A DNA stretch of 64,000 nucleotides, taken from NCBI GenBank assembly GCA_947179485.1, contig OX359245.1, forward strand, positions 26,461,067 to 26,525,066, given 5' to 3'. The notes beneath the pieces were generated by a model that was not told the DNA's origin, did no database searches, and saw only the letters and a program-made list of their open reading frames with translations. The stretch comes from Allacma fusca. Lineage: Eukaryota; Arthropoda; Collembola; Symphypleona; Sminthuridae. Made by a program: the position numbers and the translations under genes. Positions 13,299 through 23,101 of this stretch are shown piece by piece (the stretch's first letter is position 1; each line of letters begins with the position of its first letter).

Positions 13299-16155
13299 TC
13301 AACGGGTCACATCAATCAAACTCTTCACCTTCCGGATGAAGGGTGGGAAAATAAGGCTATCAAAACTATGTGGAAATAGAAACGGGTTTGTTTTAGGTCT
13401 TTGCATCAGGCCCATGGAATGAGTCAATAATGTTAAATATAAAAGAAAATCTTACAATTGACTAATAACCGGGAAGTGCAGAGCAAAATGCATATACGGT
13501 ATGGTAGGAAAATTCGACACCCAAGATTCATTCAATCTGTTGGCAATCGCTACTAGTGACAGATATGCACATCTTTCAGGACTCATCCATGTTGCCTGTA
13601 CTTCCCAAGGAATCTGAGTCCCCTCTGATGCCTGTTCAAGGACATAATTTAAAATCAGTTTATTTATTAATGCTTTACAAAATTATTGTGGTAAATTTTA
13701 TTGAACTGGAATAATATTTTTTTTAGTTTACAAGGCTTACTTCTCCATTCTGAGACGCCAATGCCCCATGGACTAGTGAGGTTTGGACGAGACCCGGGCA
13801 TATTAGAGTGACATCGATATTTTTACCGTAGGTTTCTCCCCGAAGTGCATTAAAATATCCCTGGGTGGAGATAGAACAGGCTTTTTGACGATCATTTATT
13901 TGTTTTTTAAGCATGAGATCATAAATCGTAATCAGAAATAAGAATTATTATTATTTGGAGCATCCACAATGAATTTTAATAGTAAGATGATTACTTGAAT
14001 AGCATATTTTGAGGCTGTGTAAGGTCCGGCTAATATTAAAGGGACTTTTCCGGAAGCACTGAACATTACAGCAATCTGACCTCCCCCAACTTGGAGGAAA
14101 TGCTTCACAACCAGTCGGTTCATGTTGATAACAGAGAACACATTGACCTCAAACAGTTCCTTATCCAATGCAAGGTCAATCTCATGCCAGTCACCTCGAA
14201 CAAACCCACCCGCATTACTAATGAGGATGTCCAACTTAAAAATGAAGCCAATTATCAAAATTATTTAAAACACATTCGGCAGATTACATAAAAATTTTTT
14301 GTTGCATCAGTCCCTGAAATAATTATAATAACTATAGTATTTAGCATTTTTTAAAATCAAAGAACTTACTTTTCCAAAATGGAGCAATATTTTCTGCAGT
14401 GCCGGCTCATGGGATTTCAAATCCACCATATCGAAAGGTAAAACCAGGATGTCTTTTTCTCCAAGCGAGGGATTGATTTCTAAATCAAGAGACAATTTAA
14501 AAATCATTAAAACAAAATTATTCTACTATAGTTATTTTTTTTAAACACTTGACCCATGAATTTTTCAGTGTTTTTCTTAAAATAACCTTAACGAATATCG
14601 ATTGAGTAGCACACTCAAAATTTTGTCAGGTTTTGAGTAATGTATGTATGTATATTTTTATTGTGTTTGCGAGTAGGCTCATACACAAAAGATTTACAAA
14701 TAGTAAATAGATACATTTAGACCCGTATTAGATTTCCATACTTTACCGTAGTGATACAGTTTGATGTTTTGATACTTGTGTTGCGATTTCTATACATAAT
14801 TTGTACAAACTGTTTAAAATAACCGGATTTGATTCACATATTATATTTAGATGTGTCCGTGTGTTGTCTATATTCTCATTAATAATATTATATTTGATTC
14901 TTAAATAACTTAATTTAGAGCATTCTGTAAGTAAGTGTTGCCATGATTGTTGCGAGTAGTTACATAGTATACATGGCTTATTTGGGCTTATTTCTAGTAT
15001 ATTTCCCCTTAAATCAATTTTCGAGTCAATCGGATTTGCAAGGCGTAAAAATGCCATGAATCTAACCATTTGTAATGATAACTCCCCCATTAAATATTTT
15101 GGAACCACTGATCCCCTAAGCATAAATTTATACAACGGATTTTGCTTTGAACACATGACCTTCTCTACGTCGTCCATAACTGAAGCTGCCGCTGCCGCTT
15201 CTAGTATGGATTTATAGTTAATCTCAATCCACTGAGGATTTATATTTTCCAGGTTTTGAGTAATAAAAAACCATCTATAAGGAATCAACTGGTATGGCTA
15301 CAGGAATGGATACTTTTTTCGATTAGATACATTTTACTTCGTTTCACTGCGGCCCTGATAACAATAGAGAACTTTGTTTCAGGACGTCCCTAAAAAGCAG
15401 TTGCGACGTGCATAATTATTGCATTGAAACCATTGGTTTAGATATTCCTGTACTGTTTCATTTGTATGCTTCAGCCTGATAATTATTTCCAGTCTATTTC
15501 TTTGGCATGGTTTGGATCTCAGAATTATGTAGGTGCAGTTTTTAACCCGAATGGACAATCTTTTGAAAGAGGAACTTACTGAGACACCTATTGTTAACTC
15601 TGTTTAGCTCTTGTGTTCGTCGCGCAGAGATTGCGACTTTCGCTCCACATTTTGCGAGCTCCAAAGCAAGACTTTCCCCAATGCCACTGGATGCCCCGGT
15701 CAGCCATATTACTTTCCCTTTCAACACGGATGCTGCAAATAGAATAAAAAAATATGATACATATGTTAATCAGCTTCAAATAACTTCTTCCTGCACTGTT
15801 TAAAATAATTTAAATATAGATCAGTTAGTTTTGTGAATTAATAATAATTTTATAATATATAGATAATAATATTTATTTAAAATTTTCAGAGCCGTACATT
15901 GCACGCTGCACACATTAAATATTAAAATGATAGTATTTTGCTTGAACAGATTATAGAAAAAGGCCTTTAAAACGAGAACAAACTTTTATTCAAAACCTGT
16001 TGTAGCTCAATAAATTAGTTGCGTACAAGGCAAACCGTACCTGGATTTTCCCCCAATCTTTCCGCAAGGAACGTTACTATATCAGAATCATTAAGCAAGG
16101 AAAACATTAAGAAACTAATGACGGTCACTAAAATGAAAAGATAGATTAAATCCAT
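13299..16155 (-). CDS. DHRS7: Dehydrogenase/reductase SDR family member 7-like
   Basis: Membrane-anchored NADP-dependent short-chain dehydrogenase. Seven exons from high to low coordinate: 16155-16041, 15732-15580, 14479-14370, 14234-13995, 13860-13741, 13631-13456, 13356-13299. They give 323 residues (human DHRS7 is about 339). The N-terminus has one hydrophobic anchor (LIYLFILVTVISFLMF). Cofactor motif TGASSGIG follows VIWL; the DHRS7-like stretch KDILVLPFDMVD precedes LDILISNAGG. Catalytic residues appear as Ser in FSASGKV and YTASK. PG appears in LICPGLVQTS, and the C-terminus ends in a basic segment (FIRKVK) as in DHRS7. The DILVLP and SHEPAL segments favour DHRS7 over other SDRs. The 1.1-kb second intron carries a retrotransposon fragment, and a broken inverted copy lies just upstream. 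Substrate cannot be read from sequence; retinoids and steroids are suggested for vertebrate relatives. Confidence 0.9.
14627..14641. repeat. Target-site duplication, copy 1
   Basis: CAGGTTTTGAGTAAT, identical to 15250-15264. The two copies bracket the LINE fragment, so the insertion came by target-primed reverse transcription and is probably fairly young. Confidence 0.8.
14642..15249 (-). mobile_element. 5'-truncated non-LTR retrotransposon (LINE) fragment
   Basis: On the minus strand the inserted segment carries an open frame that ends at 14743. It encodes the C-terminal part of a LINE-type polyprotein, with a Cys-His motif of spacing C-x2-C-x8-H-x4-C (PCILC...WQHLLTEC). This is typical of the region after the reverse transcriptase domain; no RT catalytic motif is left. 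The 3' tail contains AATAAA and a short TACA repeat instead of a plain poly(A). The insert is bounded by a perfect 15-bp direct repeat. The open frame runs on through the flanking repeat only by chance. It sits in intron 2 of the DHRS7-type gene, in the same orientation as the gene. Confidence 0.8.
15250..15264. repeat. Target-site duplication, copy 2
   Basis: Second perfect copy of the 15-bp direct repeat flanking the LINE fragment, at its 5' (truncated) end. Confidence 0.8.
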
Positions 16156-16529
16156 TTTAATTTGGATTTTATTGCAACGAACTGGAAACAATACCACTGC
16201 CTTCTGATGAACGTCTGAAGTTATTTTTAAAATAATAAAAGTATTAATTCAATATAATTTGCATACTTCAATGCTCATCTATATTTTCAAGTACGATTCA
16301 CACATAATTTTAACATTAACAAAGCTTTTGTGGGAACACAACCGAAATTTGAACATTTATAGTCAAGTAAGACAAACATTCCTGTTATTGCAATATACGT
16401 ACTGACATTAATTCAAAGGGTGAGACTCATTCCGAATAATCGATAAGGTGATAATTTGTTACGATCAGGGCTAGTACAATGCTGGAACGTGTGGTTAAAG
16501 TATGGGCAAGTGGTAAAAATTTCAGGCAT

Positions 16530-17065
16530 GTTAATCATGCCTTGACTATTAATGTTCAAATTTCCATTTTATTCTCACAAGTATATCGTTAAAGTTATAA
16601 TTATGTGGGATTCTACATGGTAATATAGATGAGCATTGACATATATGCACTTAAACTTATTGTTCTATATTTAAATTATTTTAAACATTACAGGAAGAAG
16701 TTATATCAAGCTGATTAACATATGCATCACCTTTTTTATCCCATTTGCAGCATCCGTGTTGAAAGGGAAAGTAATATGGCTGACCGGGGCATCCAGTGGT
16801 ATTACTTATGACTCAAAACCTGACAAAAGTTTGAGTTTGCTATTCTCTAAGATATTCTTTAAGGTTATTTTAAGAAACACACTAAAAAAATTCACGGGTC
16901 AAGTGTTTAAAAAAATAACTATAGTAGAATAATTTTGTTTTGATAAATTTTTAAATTGTCCCTTGATTTAGAAATCAATCCCTCGCTTCGAGAAAAGGAC
17001 ATCCTTGTTTTACCATTCAACATGGTGGATTTGAAATCCCATGAGCCGGTACTGCAGAAAAAAAT
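16530..17065 (+). pseudogene. Inverted, internally deleted copy of the DHRS7-type gene
   Basis: Read on the + strand, this segment matches the minus strand of the neighbouring dehydrogenase in pieces. 16530-16640 resembles the gene's upstream region (about 16257-16385). 16660-16750 resembles the end of intron 1. 16751-16803 copies the first part of exon 2 (ASVLKGKVIWLTGASSGI). From 16811 it matches the end of intron 2, and 16960-17065 copies exon 3, ending inside it. Exon 1, the second half of exon 2 and the LINE are absent. After the NADP motif the frame reads into intron sequence and stops, and exon 3 carries an indel. It is head-to-head with the parent, separated by about 145 bp without evident similarity. 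Certain as a duplicate; expression unknown. Confidence 0.8.
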
Positions 17066-17829
17066 TGCCCCAGAAGGTAGGCTCGGGGTGCAGTGATACG
17101 ATAGTGTCATATTGCCATCTAGTGGCCATTTAACAAAATTCTACAATTTTCCAAAGGTATCTATTTCCCGAGATAGAACATGCATTAAAGTAATTACCTG
17201 CAAGTAGTACTGTAAGTGCCTTTTGTTACAATGTCTGAATGACATTTACACTACTACTTCAACTGCACTGCTCATTTGCATTCACTCCATGGGGTGTATT
17301 AATATATTTAATTATTATATCCTATATATAAAATGCATATATGTAATAATTATATATGGGAACATAACTTTGTGAGGAAGGAAAATTATATTAATGTCCC
17401 TTACCCGTCTTACAATAGCACAATTGGCACCCCCAATACAGAGTAAGTCCTTCAGTGTGTTGAATGCTGGAGTATTGATTATAGTCGTAAACTCGTGATT
17501 CTGCTTTCCCTCCTTCGTATGAAAGCTCTTTCCTTCATAACTTTCTCCATTCATTGTAGAAACGGTGGTGAAAGTACATGTATTACTCTTTCCCAGTCCT
17601 CGACTTTCCTTCGAATACATTTCTTTGTCGTACTTAATTTCCATTTGAAATTAACTTCATGCCATGGGCATTTCCTAGAGGACAAATAACCAGTGGATCA
17701 GTCATACCTTTGAGGGGTAAGTGTGTGCGTGTGTGTTACTCCTTCATGTAATAATATAATTATTACAAATGTTAGTCGTGATTTTAGTGAGTGAAAATAG
17801 TTAACTTGAGAAGATCGAGGATACTTGAA
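17066..17829. other. Intergenic region before the arrestin-domain gene
   Basis: Contains the tentative minus-strand exon listed separately and presumably the arrestin promoter and 5' UTR. No clear TATA element. A run of GTGTGCGTGTGTG sits about 100 nt before the start codon. Confidence 0.4.
17405..17644 (-). CDS. Possible orphan exon, unknown product
   Basis: An 80-codon frame starts at ATG 17644 and ends at a good donor (CGG|GTAAGG). The translation has a protein-like composition (MEIKYDKEMYSKESRGLGK, then TTVSTMNGESYEGKSFHTK). I recognise no family and found no convincing second exon downstream on the minus strand. It would be transcribed divergently from the arrestin-domain gene. It may be a lineage-specific small gene, a gene fragment, or chance. 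Confidence 0.2.
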
Positions 17830-20100
17830 ATGGCTTCAGCAACCTCTGGAACCATCATCCACGAAAGGCCAAAGCTTGGCAATTCGGATTTTGAGATAAG
17901 CGTCCTCGCGGATGAATTGCTTCCGGGAGAAATGGAACTTGTGGGGAGGGTCCGGATAAATGTTTACAAGAAAACAGGGATTTACGGTCCGTTCCAATTA
18001 CCTTCATATGGTCACATTTATTTACTCTCTGTCAAAATTAGTCCCAGGATGAGTAATTTATTTCAAACACTTATTATGATTCTTCCACACTCCACTGACT
18101 AATATACTATTTTACGAATCTCAAGGCTTGGCAGTCACTCTAGCCCCAACGAATTTCGCAAAGATATTGACACACATTGGATATTATGATGAGAGGAGGA
18201 AGATGCCCTTCCCCACCCCAAAACGCTTTTGGCTCATCAGGGATACATTCAAGTACCTCCCCTTCCAAAACTGCTCTGTCATCCTCCAAGGAAACAAAGG
18301 TAACGGAACTTTAGTGGATCTTAAATCTCGACAAAAGATATTAAAGCTGAAGTCTTTAAGTTTGAGAAATAGTTATATACATAGCTACAATTGATGTGAA
18401 ACATGTTTCTAATTGGGGCAACGGCAGACAAGGAAATTTTTTTTGACTAGATGGCTTAAAAAAGTCCTCAGCAATGTTACGCAGATAGCCTGAAGTATGG
18501 CTCCGGCAATAAGTAATGAATGCCCATGAATAAGTTAAGCACAAATAATTGCACAAATTTTATTTACACCCACAGTTCCTGACATCATTGAATGGGCCCG
18601 GGTTCCGACGAAATCGAGGGAACATCCTGTCTACTCCCTACTGCCCGGCATTCATGAATTCCCCTTCTCCTTTGACCTCTCCAGTCTTGAGGGGACTGTT
18701 GGGAATTTTGAGCACAAATGCAAAAGGGGATTTGCTACGATTGAGAACAACATTTTAGTTACTGTAGCACTATTCTCTGGGAGTCCGGGCTTAGTAACAT
18801 TTCCTCATAGGATCAATCTCCCGAATTATGCAAAACTTGAACAAGGTTTAAAAAAGGTTGCGGAAACCACTTGCTGCTTGAAAAAAGGAAACCAGGAACT
18901 GGTCAAGTTTGCCCTGAAATTAAATCAGCAGGGGTACGCTTTTGGGGAGGAGGTGGAATTCCGAGTGGAGAAAACGCAACAGGCCAGTGCAGCTCGTTTG
19001 GTAGTAATAAGAGAAATGGCTGTGAGCATGGTGAGGAAGATTATGGTGCTGGTGCCGAAGATGGAGGCTCTTTTTTTGGGGTTTTACCAGGAAACAAAAA
19101 GCAAGCATGTAAATCCTTATAATTTATTCCTGTAATAATTACATTTTCAGAAGCATTGTTGAAAAATATTTGAATTTCTATATGGGAAAGTAATAAATAA
19201 TTACATGAGGTTGGTTTTGCTCTGCAGAAAGTCTTGCTGGACAAGACCATACTCGCAAGTAAATCGACTCATCTGAAAGGTCCATGTTGGAGCGATTCGT
19301 TTGTGCTCCCTGAGGGAATCATAGATACGACGGATATGTCTGTGGAAGTTTCTCATGGGATGGAGGTAAGTACTTATACGTAAATAAGATATGCTAATCC
19401 TGTAGATTACGGATACGTTGAAGCTAAATTTTTTAATGTTGTTTCCCATATAAGAAACTACGAGGTTTTCATTTCGAGCCACATTTAATTTCCACATTAG
19501 CAGGTTTAAGCACCTATAGGGCTGATTTGAATGAAAAGAGTGACATTCAAACAGCAATTCATAATTCCAGTTCAAGGACCCATTTTAATTAAAATCGAGT
19601 GCAAGCTTGTAATAATTAAATTCTGATTAAACTCGAGTATAAATTCCAGTTTTAAGTTTAAACCAAAATGTGGCAGCAACGGAATGTGCCGTTGAAGTCA
19701 GCTATCTGTAGGTGCTAATGGGGCAAAGTTTTAGAAAAATTTCTGTGGGATAGTTGCGAAACGTTCGTTGTTAGTAAATTTATAGGGAATTAAAATTGTT
19801 CAAATTGGATTTCAGTTAACGGTGAGTTTAATTGGGAGTGCCCAGCCACTAAGAGCATACTTACCCTTCCATGTGGGAACACTTTGGGATGATGGGCCAA
19901 TGGGAAGCTCGATTAATAACCCTTGGTTTAGTGTGTTCCCCAGGGGAAGCTTGACCTCATTGAATTTTGATGACCCAGACTCGGACAACTTCTCTTTGGC
20001 CTCGTGTCCTCCTAATTACTCTGCATTGTCATCTCGACGAGCATCTACGGAGACTTGTGAGTATTATATATATATACTGTATATATATATATATATATAT

Positions 20101-20149
<49 letters not shown>

Positions 20150-20348
20150 TATATATTATGTATACAAAAACATTCCAGGATGGAAACTTTCCAGGGTACA
20201 AACACATGTTGTCCACTATACTTTGACATAAGAGTGTGGATGTAATTTTGTATTTTAAATTCAAACAGTGCCACCCACTTACAGCGAAGCACTAGCCACG
20301 TCCACGAAAGGGATTGATCTGGATGCGGAAGAAAAAGATGAAAAATAA
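17830..20348 (+). CDS. Arrestin domain-containing protein with PPxY motifs (alpha-arrestin)
   Basis: Adaptor expected to bind membrane cargo through two arrestin sandwich domains and to recruit Nedd4-type ubiquitin ligases. Six exons: 17830-17986, 18126-18299, 18576-19108, 19228-19365, 19816-20056, 20269-20348. Reading frame closes through all junctions to 440 residues, the usual alpha-arrestin size. Landmarks: an N-terminal domain with ISVLADELLPGEMELVGRV; the arrestin-type phrase LLPGIHEFPFSFDLS; a C-terminal domain starting near KLNQQGYAFGEEVEFRVE; and LTVSLIGSAQPLRAYLPFHVG. The tail has CPPNYSAL and LPPTYSEAL, two PPxY WW-binding sites. The start ATG at 17830 is the first in frame before the domain. 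The first donor (ACG|GTCCGT) is the weakest junction. Intron 5 contains a long TA microsatellite. Confidence 0.88.
20064..20158. repeat. TA dinucleotide microsatellite
   Basis: About 95 bases of almost pure alternating T and A, broken by a CTG-like and an AG interruption, in intron 5 of the arrestin-domain gene just after its donor. Expected to be length-polymorphic. Confidence 0.95.
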
Positions 20349-23101
20349 TTGGTAAAAATTTACCTCACAATATTCAACCTTCTCTTTCTTCTTCTTGTCT
20401 TGATGCAAAATATTATAGCTCGTAACTATTACTATAAAGACTATTCAAGCATATTTCAAAAATTATGATGCTGCTAACTTTTGTCTTTAATCTTGATTTT
20501 ACTCAAAGGTCCTAAAAATTACTGCCATCTTTAAAACTCGATAACTCAAGTTCGAACGAGCCAGACCATATGTATAATTACATGTTTTGATGTGTACTAA
20601 AAAACTTAACTGAAATATTTTTTAAATATATTTTTGTACAATTTCTACAAAATGGGCATCCCATTTATTTGTGATTTCGTCGATGTAAAACTCTATGTAC
20701 AACAAAGGGAATCTTTGGTCCTCACGCAATAAGTATACGTACACATATAACAGTATTACCACATAATTACTTTCAAAACTTTATTGTATAATTACATCAG
20801 ATGATATACACATTGTATGTATAATTATATATATACGTACATAATAAAAAAATAATTGTTGAACCTTAATATGCGTACAGGAAATACACATAGTCCTTTC
20901 CATAATATCATCACTTTGCTTGTATCGAGTTTCTCGGTCTGATTTAATTCCGATCAGAAAAATGGAGTTCAATAAGTTGAGACCTTTCCCCTACTTTAAG
21001 TGACTTCGCCACAGGCAAAATGCCACTGTAAGTTGGGCATTATTTCATCCTGGAGTCAACTTGTGATTCGAAATTCCTGAAAAATCCCAGTATACATTTG
21101 TCCCCACTACCAACGAAGTTACGTTTCTTCATACCAGTGCTTATGCAGCACATGAAAGGAAAAGCAATAAATTCTCCTAGACAGGAATATTGACTTCCTA
21201 AATTTCATATGACTTGGAAACTCTCCAGAATGAAATCCGTGGAACCTTACTTAGGAGTCAAAAATTTCATATATGTAGTGGTCACACAATAGACAAAAAC
21301 ATTTCTACACGTACAGAATTTTGCCTTCAGCCTTAACCGCTTCATCCTTCACCCCAATATTGACGTCATTCACTAACTCCTTACTATAACAGCCATTTTT
21401 AAGGGCGAAGTGAACCGAAGGTCCCTAATGTAGATGTCATTAGTTCTGGTTGTCCGTAAAAAGGATAATATATGCCGTCCAATTAAACCACTCCACTCAC
21501 TTTTTACAGTAACAGAGTGTGTATAGATAAAAAGAAGTAAATCTATTATTTCTGGAGGAGATTGGGTCATTTGTTTGACCTCAGACAATTAACACAGGTC
21601 TCATGTAAACAGTCGCTAATACAAATGTGCCGAAACTGGGCGGTACATCATGCGCCACCTATCCTGTGCTCTTTCCTGTGAGAAAAAAATTTTCTACAGC
21701 TATTGTTTTCAGTATCATCAATCATCAGCCACTAGATGTCTTAGTGGATGTAGTACGCACTAAATGTCATATAAAAGTAATTTATTGATTTAAAAAATAA
21801 AAATAAAGGGTTCATTTTCGCACATACTACGCTTACGGTGGAAGCGTTAACTATTGGTCCTTAAAATGCTTTGCCGTTCCGGCGGCCATTAAAACGTGGG
21901 TGAGCAAACTCATCTACGCTTAACTTACACATCCATCTTATTTTCCACTGTTAGTATTAATTATAAATTTCCGGCGCGTACAACCGTAATCCGTATACAT
22001 TCCCTAGATTTGGAAACATTTACTCGATCAAATTCAAATTACGTGTAAGCAATTTCGTGTGACATCTACCGGTAGACGTCAAGGACAATTTAATATAAAC
22101 AACAATTCCGACAATAGACGGTGCAAGCTTTACCCGATTTTATATTCCATATATATGTATTTGCATCTTTGTATAAATTACCTCATTTAATTTACTGAGG
22201 TCAAAGGATCTCTTTTAATATAATAATCCCCTTTAAAAATAATAGGCTTCTTTTTACCTAATTTGTCCCTACATCATTTTTTGTAATTGCCTGGTGTTAT
22301 TGGTTCGGCATTGCATCAACCATCAACCAGACACCACAACATCCATAAAAAGAACTTTCCGCTTCACTTTGCCCCTAAAAATTGTCACTTTGTAACTTAA
22401 ATAACTTTAGCACTCAGGACACCCCACAGGCATGGATGTATTATCGTATCCTTCCATGAGCAACGCAGGCGAGTTCTCGCTTATACCTATTTATTGACAA
22501 CATTTCTCCATAAGATTAACACAATCATTCGCGACTGACATGACGTGATCCACAGGCACACACATGTAAATAAGTCCAAAACCTAAATAAGCAATGGTAC
22601 AAAAAATGTAAATGTGAGCCAGGGTATTGTACAGGAATTCTCATCTTGTTACTCCTAACTCTAATAAACCCTTGAGAATGCACTGAGGATATGGCTGATG
22701 CCAACATAATAATTATCCTTCGTTTCCAAATGACTCGAATTACACTAGTCTTGCACGATTGTAACTTCCATTTGCCCAACACATAGATATAATGCATACA
22801 GTTTGAGTCTTCAACAGACAGACCTTGTCCGTGTTGTCGTCAGCCCATTTTGTTAGTTTCTATTAAACTTTGTATAAATTAGTCCATTCATATGGAATTC
22901 ATGAATGTCATGAACTATTCCAATCCAAGTGGTAATATTGGCTCCAACTGTTGAAGTCATCTGACAAGGGCGTATATATAGCATAATAGCATTGAGAATT
23001 TCCGGAATTCAAGTTTAAACCCTTCCTCCTGCTTTAGCTTGCTTAACTTTGGTTTTTAAAAGCCCCCGTGCTATTGACATAAATATACCTCGAAGAAATG
23101 T
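20349..23101. other. Gene-poor stretch between arrestin-domain and receptor genes
   Basis: About 2.75 kb holding the arrestin 3' UTR and the upstream region of the methuselah-like receptor. The open frames are short and not recognisable. Nothing else identified apart from a TA-rich box at 22973-22980. Confidence 0.5.
22973..22980 (+). promoter_or_regulatory. Candidate TATA box of the methuselah-like receptor
   Basis: TATATATA inside GGGCGTATATATAGC, about 120 bases before the predicted start codon at 23102. It would put transcription start near 23005-23010. TATA-like strings are common in this AT-rich DNA, so support is positional only. Confidence 0.35.

Noticed and set aside
14743..15288. 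181-codon frame as an intact gene
   Set aside because: Its first 13 or so codons lie in the host intron and target repeat; the rest is a truncated retrotransposon end, so it is listed as a mobile element.
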